Shown here: one piece after another, positions 9,155-20,500 of the stretch
Position numbering within the stretch: the first letter of the stretch is position 1
How the letters are laid out: every line of letters starts with the position of its first letter
Assembly (NCBI GenBank): GCA_905178155.1
Contig: CAJINV010000004.1
Span: 5,231,381 to 5,266,733 of the forward strand
Direction of reading: 5' to 3'
DNA: 35,353 nt
DNA from: Amoebophrya sp. A120
Lineage: Eukaryota; Sar; Dinophyceae; Syndiniales; Amoebophryaceae
Position numbers and translations under genes: made by a program
The notes under the pieces: model-generated
Told to the model about the DNA's origin: nothing
The model's database searches: none
Seen by the model: the letters and a program-made list of their open reading frames with translations, nothing else

Positions 9155-10447
9155 TTAGTTCTGCAATTTTTCCATGACCGTCCTGACCTTGCTGTTGCCG
9201 TCCTTCGGGTCCTTGCTGATTTTCGCGTCCAACAAAAACAGCTTCGCGAACGTGTCCTGTGCGTGCTCATCCACCGTGGCGCAGTGGGCCTGGATTTGCT
9301 TGGTCAGGTTCAGGGTATCCACCGCTTTCGGCACCCGCTGCGTTTTCTGCTGCTTCTCCTTCTGCGCCCGCGTCAGCCGTTCGTACATCTGCATCTCCCG
9401 CTGCTGCTGGGACAGCTCTTCCAAAGATTCGAGCAAGAGCTGCAGGTTGCGGTCCATGGCCGGGCCCGCGGAGTCCAAATCAAACGCAGCGGTGGACTGG
9501 GCGTCCATTTGAAGCATCAAGGTTTCGACCAACGGGGAACAGTGGACGTAGACCGGGACCTCCTCCAAAAGGTCGGAAGACGGGAAGTCTGCGAAAGGGT
9601 CCGTGTCCTGTCGTGTTTCATAGGGATAGAAGTGAATTTAACATGAACATCGGATAATTGTAATTCTTATTTCGGGTCAATAATTTTTTATCATACACTA
9701 CTACTAGGCGCAAGACGCACAAAGTGGTGTCCAAGTCGTAGTAAATATTCATTCTGCATTCACTTTATCATGCCAAAAGATATCTTCAAAATCATCTTAA
9801 ACTAGTACCTCGTCGATGTTCATGGTGAGTTTTTTGTGCATCGCCGCGTCTGTGAGCCTGTAGGCCTTGAAGCCGCAGGTGCCCACCTTCTGCTTTGCTG
9901 GGTCGTATACCAGAACCACCGCGGACGGGACCTCCTTCTGAAACTGGTACTGGTTCTCAATGAATGCCTCCGTGAGGAAAATACCGTGGTGCGTTGACTC
10001 GTACCTTTGGATAATTTATCATATGATGAGCATCATTTTGTCATGCAGAGACGCGAACTGTAAAAAAGGATGTGATGGTGATAATGCAATACCAATAGAT
10101 ACGCACCACCTTGTAAAATAAATGCAAAAACCTCTATACCATCCAACAGCGTTTGCGTCCCCGCGCACCTCTTCGATAGCCTTCAGAACTCCGTACTGGT
10201 ACTCCAGAAAGTTGTCCGACGGCTCTCCGTCCTGCTTGGTTTTGTAGGAAAAGCAGTTGGTAACCCGCACGTTCTTCCCGTCGTCCAAGCCCAAAAGGGA
10301 TCCGGAAGCACTGTTTGGGTACGTCTGTTTTGCGTGCTTGGCGATTCGGAGGAAGACCTGGGCATCCACTTTCAGGGATAATTTCGTGGACTTCGTCAAC
10401 TGATCGCGCTTCGCGATCGCGGCTTGAGACATCGCGGGGGCCGGCAT
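9155..10447 (-). CDS. EIF3H: Eukaryotic translation initiation factor 3 subunit h
   Basis: Exons 10140-10447, 9809-10004 and 9155-9607 join to 957 nt: 318 aa plus TAA, against about 350 for the human protein. Both introns are GT-AG with AG|G acceptors. eIF3h is an MPN-domain core subunit of the eIF3 complex, which brings mRNA and initiator tRNA to the 40S ribosome in the cytosol. The MPN domain covers about residues 24-165. It shows SLLGLDDGKNVRVTNCFSY, the eIF3h-type GWYESTHHG in place of the catalytic JAMM signature GWYHSH, so it is a non-enzymatic MPN, then VVLVYDPAKQKVGTCGFKAY. The C-terminal part has LEEVPVYVHCSPLVETLM, matching the conserved helical tail, then a Gln/Glu-rich coiled coil. 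The start is MPAPAMSQ at 10447; the frame upstream lacks another ATG. It is the only multi-exon gene here without an introner. Confidence 0.93.
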
Positions 10448-11552
10448 TTTCAACGTCCTCACAAGGTGATTTTTTCTAGTATTGTAAATTCAAGAAGGCG
10501 CAACAGATAGAAATTTGCAGAAATAAATGAATCCAGAATCGCAATTCAACTTATTTCTCTGAGATGAAAAAAGAGGTGGTCTCTGGTATACAAACAGACA
10601 ACCACGAAAACACAGCACCTGTTTTATGAGAGATAGAGAAATGACAGAAACGTTTTTGCTAATTTGCGTTTGAGACGCTAAGAAATTCTCACCGATAAAA
10701 AATGAATTCGGCAAAGAAATTTACTTATCATCGTACGTATGAAGCATTCTTGGATCTTTCGCAAAAAAGATTGGTGCAACAGCTTATGCCACGAAAATTG
10801 GAATGAACTTGCAATAGCGTCAAATTTCTGATCAAAACAGAGTTTTCATTTTCAAGACCTCGCCAAAAGCTGTAGCTACAGTGCTGATGGCCAAGCCAGG
10901 ACGTAGTCGTTTGACGTCTGATTCTGATACTGATCTCCAGTTTTGCAAGAACCATACAAGCGCAATTTTTAAAAAAACCAATAATTCCGCGACGTGAAGT
11001 GCGCAATAAAAATGGATCTACAGAAGCACTGGCGTGAGTGTAGTACGGCCGAGCAACATACATGCAGGAACATCAATAGAGCGGCGCTTGCGTTCAGGAT
11101 GTTCATTTGCCGAGGCCAGAAATATTTCGCATTTTGGGTGGTATTGGTGTTATTTCCCAATATGTAGTAAGTATCCTGTTTGTTGTAAGTAACTGTTTCG
11201 TTACTCATTTCTTACTTCTTGTTTTGCACAAGATTCCATTCCATTTATTTCTCCTTCCTCATCTTCGATTCGCGACGATCTGCTCTGAGTGAAAATATTC
11301 TATCACTATCCTACAATAAATTCGTGTTTGGTACGACATGGCATATGCATACTTTCCCTTCGTCTCTGTGTGTGTGATTGTGAATACTCAGCACATTGAT
11401 TGACTTGTCTGCGTTCATCTTCTTCTAGCACTTTATCGTCTACTATCTTTGAAGCGGAACTTCAAATTGAAATTAGAATTACCGAAAGAATACAAACGAC
11501 ACTGTTGTTGAAAAAACTTAAACTTGATGAAAAAACCCAAAAATCCCCACCT
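10448..11552. other. Intergenic region between gene A and eIF3h
   Basis: About 1.1 kb of AT-rich sequence holding the 3' flank of gene A and the 5' flank of eIF3h. Short open frames (for instance 10728-11063 and 10969-11208 on the minus strand) have no coding character. No RNA gene, terminator hairpin or repeat element is evident. An ACTAG site about 30 nt upstream of the eIF3h ATG could be a trans-splice acceptor, but that is speculation. Confidence 0.5.
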
Positions 11553-14500
11553 TTACTCACTATCTAGACCCCTTCTACCAAGAAATCCAGGTTCCTGGTG
11601 GTGAAGCTCGGACAACATCGCACCAGGGTGTTGTCCACCTGCCGTGGCGCTAGCGTCTGGCATCATGCCACAAGCGAGAGCGGCCGTTGTGTTATTCATC
11701 CCACTAGCTCCCGCTGCACCAGCCCCGGCCCCTGCACCGGTCGGCGAAGTAGTCTGACCGGTATTGCCACTGCTATTGTTGTTCACGACAGCAATATTTG
11801 TTTTCTCCAGGCTATCGCTCAGCAGCGCAAACATGTCTCGCACATCGTTCACCAGATTTTTCCAGGCAGCCTGTCCTCGCTTGTTATGCGCCGATGAAGT
11901 AGCTGCAGCTCCACCCGCGCCTGCATTCGGACTAGCCAGGTTGCTGCTAATATCCTTGTTAGTACCAACTCCCCGATAATTATGCGCTCCGCCGCCCGGC
12001 GACGACAAGAGCCCTTGGTTATTTTGTCCTCCGACGAGGACAGTCGCGCGCCCGCGATACTCTGATTTCCTTTTCGCTAAGCCCTCTTTCGCCTTCCACA
12101 GGGAAAAATTTTTCAGCTCCGTCACGGTTTTGCGGTTCGCGTAGCTGGTGCCCGAGTTGTTCGGAGAGGTTGGGGGAGGAAAAGTGTCCAAATCGAGCGT
12201 CCCAGGACCGCCGCCGCCCTTGTGTTGATTCGCTTTCGCCAAATGAGACTTTTTATTGCTTCTCGAGTACGAGGTTTTGTTCTTATTGCTTCCATAATTT
12301 GTTCTACTGGCTGCTGCTGCTCCATCAGATTTCGCCTTGCGGATAGCGGAAAGTTTCTGCGAAGCTTGTTGCCCTTGTTCGCCGGGAGAGTGGTCTTCCG
12401 TTCCACCTCCAACCATCATCTGGGTCACGCGCGAGCGCGTGCTGGAGGAAGAAGAAACCGCTTCGGTGACGCGGCGGACCGCCTTCTGTATCTTCGATTT
12501 CCAGGGGGATGGCTTGGTGTTGCTTGGATCATGTCCGTCTGCATTTACAGTGGCTAATCCTGCTTCATGCTTATCCCCACCAGCATCCGAGTCATCGTCG
12601 TGGTCCACATCAATGTTCGCCAAATTGCCAAACCGCAGCGTCTTTTTTGGCTTGTAAACGACCTTCTCTTTATTTTCGTCAGAAGTACTGCGAGGCAGGA
12701 GGTCTTGTTCTCTTCCTGCGGTAGTAGTTGTAGTTGTCTCCCGATTTATTGTCTTCGATGAACTGTTAACACCTGCACTTCTACTGCTTCCATGAGCCTG
12801 CCCTGCATCAAAACCATCTGTAGCTTTTGTCTTCGATCCTTTGGCGCTGCAGCTTGTTGTGCCACCTAGTCCTCCGGTCGTTGTACTAGTAGTAGTTGCC
12901 CTCTTATTATTTCCACGAGCAGGACCTTCGATGACCTTTTCCCGGTCTAGCCGCAACAAATTTTCTTCCTCCGGCACGGGTGCAAAGTACAACACGGTAG
13001 CCTCGGAAAGCCCAGAACAGACCCACTCCGCCCGTTTGACCACGTCCATACGCACTTCGCGGGAATGCGCCACTTGCACGATCTCGCGAACGAGTCCCTG
13101 CTGGAGCAGAACTGTGCGTTTTGATGAATTTGATTTGAAATAAAAGCAATCAGAACTACACTTGCAATACCTTGCTACAACGCACTTGGCGAGAACATGG
13201 TATCTATCTGTATCTTATCACATGATTACAATTACACATAATTTGGAACAACATTTCTACCAGCAGGCAACAACCAATACCTGCCTCTCCCTCTTTGTCA
13301 TTCCCAGACAGGATGCCGATCATGAACAAGACCTCCAGCAAAAACTCGTACCCATGCGTATCCCACGCGAGATAGTAGAACTGCTTCGCGAGCGGCAAAC
13401 TCTTGGCACACAGAGCCCGCCTCGCGTCGCTGTTGAACCCGAGCGACTGCAGGATCTTGGTGAGAGAAAACTCCAGAGGCGGCAGGTCCGGGTCGTGGTG
13501 ATCGACGTTGTATTGCCCCTCGTCGTTACAATCATTTCTCGACATAATTCTTGTTCTTGACACCGCACGACCACCAGGTTCTGTAGTCTCGTCCTGAGTT
13601 TCCTGTGCAAGGAAAATTCCTCCACTAGTTGCATCTCCCTCCTGCGATTCAGGATTTTTCGTTTTCATGCCGGTAACATAGTTCGTAGAGTGCCCCAGAA
13701 CGTGTTGTTTTTTCGAAGATGTTCTTGGACTACTACTGCTCGCGCAATTCTTCCCTGAAAACCGAGGTGCAGGGCTTTTCATCGTAGCAAAATCGAAATC
13801 CCCCTCATCCGGTTTCAAATTTAATACGTGGTCGCCAAATTTTAAACTCGATCCGAACCGAACGAATTGCGCGACAATTCCCTCCGCCAGACAAAAGTCG
13901 GAAAGTTTTCCGCCGCAGCACAACAACCCGGCGAGTGCGTAGGAGGCGCCGGTGGGGAGGGAGCTTAGGAGTACGACCAAGGTTTTCACAAGCTTTTTCT
14001 CTACAACAAGAGCTCCTTCATCTGGGAGAGTTGTATTGTTCTTAGTGGACGAAGAGGACATTGCTCGCGTAGTAGATGGAGTGGTTGCTGCCGTAGTACC
14101 CGTAGATCTCAGCTTCATGGGCTGCAAAAAGTGCTTCGCCCACACGGGCGAGACTAGTTGACCTCCTGTTTTGTTCGGGCACGCGCTCCTGTGGGTGTTA
14201 TTCATTTGCTGCGAAAGCGCGAGGAGGTCTGTTGGCAACAAACTCCCAAGCGCAAAGCACAAACTGCTCGTGACGGTCTTCTTGGTCGTTTTATTTGTAG
14301 CACCAGTTGTCGTGGGGTCTTGGTTTCGTTCATCTTTACTGTTATTCTCAGAAGGCGAGGATGCGGTTGCGGAAGGATCAGAAGTCGTTATCGTTTGCAA
14401 CATATCGTCGAGAGAATTAGTTCCTTCTTCCTCCGTCACCAGGAGAAGCAATTCGACAACCAAACTTAATCCTCCTAGCTCCAGCACCTTCTCGCGAAAC

Positions 14501-17500
14501 CTCGGCGAAGCGCGACTGAACAAAGCCACCGCACGCGCCGCTTCCGCCAGAAGAAAAGACGAATTTTCCGAAGCGAGTGCAGTTAGGGCGAGTTCCGAAG
14601 GTAGTTGTGGTAGAGTACTATACTGCATCCCAGTTGTTCTTTCATCTCTCTCCGCTTTCACATTTATTTCTTCCGGAAGATTGCCTGCCGTGTCGTGGTC
14701 CTCTCGGCGTCCTTGCTTTTTTGCCATTGCCTCCTGCTCATCTCGGCTCGCCGAACTACACGCTAGGTTTGTAGTTTTGGTCATTATCTCCAAAACGCGA
14801 GAAGCTAGATCGTCGCACACACATTCCGCAAACAACGCAGCGTTGTGAATGGTTGCACGGCTGCTGTCCTCGGATTTGTAGTGGAGAAACACTTTTGTTA
14901 AGCAACGCAGCGCCGTTTGTGCCACGATCGGATTTGGATTTGCCTCGTCGGGGAGGTGATTTCTTGTTGTAGTCCCGACTTGCTCCACAAGGGCACGCAC
15001 CAAAACACGAAAGTGCTGCACTGCGTCGTGCAAGAGAGACCGGTAGTGCTTTGCTTCCGCGCCGTTGTTCTGCTGCGTGGTGTTGTTGACCTCTTGATTC
15101 ATTACGACTCCACCTAGAGCTTGTATGCGCACGTCCAAATAAAGTGCGGCCTCAACATCAAGTGTTGAAGTGCCTGAACAAGTTGAATGCGATGTATTAG
15201 TAGATGCCCTCGTTGTTCTGGTAGAAGCGGTCAGATCACTCGGTAAGTAGAAGTTCTCGGCAGAAGAAGATCTTCGCTTAGTGCCAAATCGCCCCAACGC
15301 TAAACACTTCTGGAGACTTCATAAAGACTTTGCAAAAACTTTCGGTGAGCAGGGAAATGCAACACACATCGCGCCCTTACTTGGGCCCGCCGCGCGGTCC
15401 GGAACGCCGCATGGCGTCGGGGCTGCCCGCGCCCCTTGCTTCTTTGGGTTTATGGCCGGGCGCATTTCGGCCAAGAATCCGCTCGGCGCGATTTTTCGCC
15501 GCATGCTACGGCGCGCGGATGTTCGCGCCTGTTTGAGTAGCTCCCAGCCGTCAGCCGTGGCCGGCCCCGTCTCAAGCCCTGCTCGCCCCCACAAGACCCC
15601 CGGCGGCGAAGCCTCACCGGGCGCAACCCCGAATCGGCCGGCTTCATCAGCAAGCGAAGGGCTTTCCAATGGCCAACGGATTCCGGGCCCGCCGCCCTCC
15701 CGGAAAACTTTCGCTGGGCCACGGATTTGGCCAACAACTGCTACCTCCAAAAACGCCAATTTCAGAGGCGGTATAGGAACTAATAAGTGGCCCTTTTTTT
15801 GTGCGGCGGGTCAGCGAAAGTCTTGCGAAAGTTCTCCGGAGACAATCAAGCCCCTCGGCACCGCGATAGGAAAAGCGCGCACTTTTTGCGCCGACCATAG
15901 CATGGGGCGAAAAATCGCGCCCAGCGGATTCTGGCTGTTTCGGAATGCGCGCCATACCATCGCGCGAAAAATCGCGCCCAACGGATTCTGAGGGTAGTTC
16001 TCATTTTTTACATAGTGGGGGCAGGTTTCTGCTGCCCGTTCTGCCTTGTTGTTCTGCCCTTTTGTGTGCTGGCCGTGTGGCCTTTTGTGTGATTTTGCAC
16101 CCGCTACGGAAGCTCTTTCGGAAAAAATTTACCATGCGCGCCGGAAGCCCGAAGTCCACGACCAGCAAAAGTTTTTAAAAAGTCTTTTTGAAGTTCTAGG
16201 GTGTTATAATAGCTGGGGCGATTTGGCAGTAATAGAAGCGGTCAGATCACTCGGTAAGTAGAAGTTCTCGGCAGAAGAAGATCTTCGCTCGGGAAATACT
16301 TTTTCAAAAAACTTTTTTTTTTCGCCACATATGATCTCACGGCACTCCATAGACATACAAGCGGGCACGCGCAGAGTAGATCTGTCTAAGCGAGTAGACG
16401 GCTCTTGGTACTTAGCTAGCTACCTGGGACGCAAAAGAGATGCGGCCGCCGGAGTAGCCGCGGCCTTGGATTCGGTCCGTGGCGCTCTGGCCTCAAGGTA
16501 CTTGACACACAATGCCCCCACCGCGGCCTTTGTGTATGGCGCGGAGGCTCACGGTAAGTCAGCGAAATTCTGAGTGGCTCGCTTAGATGCGGCTGTCTGA
16601 AACGCGCGTGTCCTCTAGGCGTCGCCCGCCCCAGCTTTCGAAGTGCCCCAGTAGACAAATACAGATCAGGCTGAGAACTTCGGCGTCTTTGGGTTTGTTC
16701 CGGGCCAGGTTGATGTACAGATCCCCGTCTTGGCCGAATTCGCGCTGTCACTGTTCCAGCCGCATTCTTGCGAAAGCCGCAAACTTGCGGAAACAAAAAG
16801 CGCGGCCGGGCCCCCCCTTGAGGGGGGGGGTTTGGGGGACCCCCCTTCGTGGAGATATCAATGGGGAGTAGCTCTCGGCAAAGGCCCCAAAAGGGGGGGG
16901 GTTGGGGGACCCCTCGGGGGGGCCCCCGAGGACTTCGACTTGCAGCCGAGGAGGGAACTCTGCTAGCCTCCTGGCAAAACAGGCTGGGGCGAAAAACCGC
17001 ACCCCGAGACCCAGACCCGGAGGAGCGCCGCGGCCCTGGCATCACTGTCGTCAGCGCTGCCGCGTATGGATTTGAATTATTTTGAAGTTGCGCGCGGGCG
17101 CCTGTTTCTCCTGCTGGGGCGTGGGCCTGCTGCTGGCTCCAACCCGCAGCACGTCCGGCCTTGGGCTGCCCGCGTATTGCTTTCATTAAAGCGGCAGCAC
17201 TGCAGGGGTTGGCCTTCCGACATTTACGCCGGCCACGCCGGACCCAAAGCCATGACGCAGTGAGCCCCGAGCGCGGTAATCTTCTTGCCGTCACGCTAGC
17301 GAGCTCAGGATACCACTGCAGACGCTGTTGCCACGCAGTCGATCTTTGCCGGCAAAAAGCCATCTACTCACCGCGACGGGTAATTTATATGTGGCAAAAA
17401 AAAAAAGTTTTCAGAGAAAGTGTTTCCCATTGCCATATACTCGGTATGTTGAAGTTTTCTACTGCAGAAGAAGATCTTCGTATCCAACAAAAAAGCATTA

Positions 17501-20500
17501 GCGTTAGCGTTTTGAAATTTGCTGGCGAAAGCCAAATTTTTCTTGATTCTAGTTAGAGGGGTAGCTCTGTGCAGTTCAGACAGATTCGCGCAAACTGGAA
17601 GCAGTGGAAGCAGTCTCTTCGGCTGCGGAGCGGATTGGAGATAATACCGCCAAAGATGTGGGCGACGGCTCGGCCGCGCGCATGTCTGGGGCTCCACGGA
17701 CTTCCGGCTACGCGACCGCCTGACCATGCGGCGGGCCGACAAGCCGTCCTTCCTGGAGTGCCTCAAGACCTGTATTTCCCTTGCGGCTTTTGCACTCGAG
17801 AAAAGTGATCAATTTTCCAAAAATCTGGCATTAGCGTTTTTGCCCTCGGAGGTCATTTTGACCCCCCGATCAGAGGCAAATTTGCGTGGTCGCAAAAAAA
17901 AACGCTAATAAACTCATGATAGCACCGGGGAAGCTTTCCATTTCTTGGATTCACAAAAAACGCTAATAAACTCATGATAGCACCGTGGAAGCTCTCGCGA
18001 AAAAAAAAAGCGAATTTTTATAAGCTCACCCTTTCTGCACGCTATCCAGAGTTTATTAGCGTTTTTTAGGTGTTGACATAAATTTACACTTTCTGCACGC
18101 TATCATGAGTTTATTAGCGTTTTTTTTGGCGACCACGCAAAGTCGCATGATTTTGACGAGAAATCTTGCCGTTTTTTGTTGGTCCTCCCGAGAACGCTAA
18201 TGAACGCCGGGCCTGAACTCAAACCCGCATTACAATCTGCCGCATTTTCCTTCAAATCAGGCAAAACACCGGCGACCTTGGTCGCGACTCTTTTGCGTGC
18301 CGAGAAGGGCGCGCCAGTTAGGCGCTGCGGAGCATGGAGCTGAAGGGCCTGGCTGTCACATACGGGACCGACGAGGGCTGCTCCGCCAAGCTGCTGCGGC
18401 GGGTGGGGCGCTTGTTTGAATGATATTGGATACTATTCCTTCGTCTGAACGGAAAGTAGCTAACGTGACATGCAAAATCAAAAAAAATTTCGTTTGTTCG
18501 AACAAATCTCAAAACGCTAACGCTAACGCTAACGCTAATAAGACTACTCGGTGAGTTGAAGTTCTCGGCAGAAGAAGATCTTCGCAAAATTTTCATCCGC
18601 GCCAGCATCTGCGCAAAATGTAGGAGCTCGAAGACAATTTGACCTGCTTGGGCTGATAAGCACGAAAAAGGCCTCGGAAGGGGTTGTTGCAGCAGGTTTT
18701 TGGAAGTTTGCTCCGATGCAATTCCCCGCCTCTCCGCATCAGGGCCACACAGAGCGAAAAACCTACCCGCCCTGAAGACATTGGCGCGCGCACTGATATC
18801 AGACACGAGGCTGCTCTGCTGCATTTGGAGAGAGGCCAAGCCGTCTTACAAAGAGCGAAGCAGTAACGAAGGCACTAGAGCAAGTTCGCTACTTTGCTTG
18901 CTCGAATCTCTGATCCGAAAAGCACACCCGTGCCTCCGTGAAGGAAAACCGTAGCGGAGCAAGTTTGCTGGTGATGCATTTTGCTCCGATGGAGACACGG
19001 ATGCGTTTTCCGGATCAGGGATCTGGGCGATGTTTTCCTCGATTTCGTCACCAAAGTTGGGAGCAATGCCCCCAGGCTCGCGTGAGTTGCCCTGATGGAC
19101 CTCTTCAGGTTGTTAGCGGTCCAAAGGCACTCAAGGCCCAGGGCTTCGATCCGAAAAACGCATCGCTGTCTCCATCAGAGCAGATTGGACGAGATCCAAT
19201 GTTGTCCATATACATCTAACAAGAACCTCGAAAAAAAACTGCTCCGATGCGTTTTTTTCTGAAGCGAATCACGATGGAAAAAAATGCATCGGAGCAAAAT
19301 GTCGGATACCCCATTCTTGAACCCCCAAGGACGACCCCCAAAGGCTATTTCCCGGAAGGCCGGCACTTGCCCTCATGGTTGCTCGGATGCAAATCCAAGA
19401 CCTTTGGCTGGCCGTCAACGCATCGGGGCTAGCCGCACTCAAACGGCGCGTGAGGCTCCAAGCAGAACGAAAGCGCCGCCGCCAGAAAGAGAGCCGGGCG
19501 GAGAATGTCAGAGAGGCACTGGGGCAAAACACACTGAAACCAAGCGTAAGAGAAAAACCGGGGCCAGGGTAAAACACAGCCCAGCGTAACGCGCTCTAAT
19601 TCTGGCGCCCAACCGCGAAGGCCACCAATGCCGGCCATAGCGCTAGACTCAGGCCGGTTGAGGTGTCTTGCGGTCAGCCGTCCGAGACGCGCCACAAAAA
19701 ACATTGCAAATTGGCATGCAACAACCCCTGCAGACACACCCTCGGACCCGGTCGGGCGACGGCGTGAGTACCATGCCCGCTGAGAAATTGGCATCGAAGC
19801 ACTCGAAGCTACGGACCGCCAGGGCCGGGGATTTCTATAAGCCAAGGTCCCGGAGGTCCGAAAACAGCCGCAGCATTTATGTGCCAGCCGTGCGTACTCT
19901 CAAGCGCTTCGGGAATCCGAGACACTACCTTTTGCGCAGATGCAGACAGGAATGCATTTTTCAGAGGATTAAACTCGGTAAGTAGAAGTTCTCGGCAGAA
20001 GAAGATCTTCGCGTGGTCCTGCTATGCTGCAGCAGTTTAGCGATCACCAGGTCGGTGTCCGGAGAAACAGGAAAAAAATTAGTATCATCCGGCGACGGTC
20101 GTGCTGGAATTATTGATCCGCATCCGATCGGACGTCGAGTGGGATTATTGATGAGAAGTACCCGCAGTGCGGAAACTACGGAGGCGAGAATTGTATCCGC
20201 TAAATGATCCTCTAGTTTCAACGTGTTCTCCAAGTTTTCAATCGCAAAAACACGGATGCTCGTGTTCATGGCTTGTTGTAGTTCATCTTCTTCGCCTGGA
20301 ATGGATTTTGGTAATTCGCCACTATCAAGAGCAGGACCTCCGTCAACATGTGGAGCTCGGACCACTACTGCGGCTAAAAGTTGCGACAGCAGTTGCGACA
20401 CTGTGCTGATAGAGTTGTTGCAACAGTGAAGAAAACGCTTTTTCATCTCCGCTGTTCTTGGTGTTCTTGCACCTCCTGCTTTCGACAACTCGAGGTCCTG

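Larger units (their letters stand above)
15238..19972 (-). mobile_element. 4.7-kb composite insertion (intron) in gene A
   Basis: Exon 8 ends and exon 9 resumes in copies of the same 40-bp sequence (19973-20012 and 15238-15277). Removing everything between them plus one copy restores the frame: ...SRTTRRSSSAENFYLPS continues into DLTASTRTTRAS. Inside are three more copies of the 40-mer in the same orientation at 16249-16288, 17439-17480 (diverged) and 18546-18585. They divide the insertion into four units of about 950, 1,150, 1,065 and 1,390 bp. Each unit has its own inverted ends and its own internal sequence. I see no transposase or other credible gene inside, so the units look non-autonomous. 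Confidence 0.8.
15238..20012 (+). repeat. Five same-orientation copies of a 40-bp repeat
   Basis: Copies lie at 15238-15277, 16249-16288, 17439-17480, 18546-18585 and 19973-20012. On the plus strand each starts ACTCGGTAAGTAGAAG (variants GTGAGT, GTATGT) and ends AGAAGAAGATCTTCGC, containing the palindrome GAAGATCTTC. The first two copies belong to a longer identity of 57 bp (15222-15278 and 16233-16289). On the minus strand the repeat encodes RRSSSAENFYLPS, which is part of gene A at its two outer copies. Confidence 0.92.

Noticed and set aside
10490-11292. Short frames on both strands upstream of eIF3h
   Set aside because: AT-rich, no codon or domain signal, overlapping one another.
15281-15991. 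Plus-strand 236-aa frame in unit 1
   Set aside because: It crosses the unit's TIR and inverted repeats; the repeated peptides (NPLGAIF, RKIAPSGF) are translations of one inverted DNA repeat, not a domain.
16416-17363. Minus-strand 315-aa frame in unit 2
   Set aside because: Pro/Gly/Arg-rich composition comes from G/C tracts and GC-rich repeat DNA; no recognisable motif, no transposase residues.
17495-18541. TTAGCG arrays as telomeric repeats
   Set aside because: Only two to four units, internal, in inverted orientation at TIR ends; the sequence is not a known telomere repeat.
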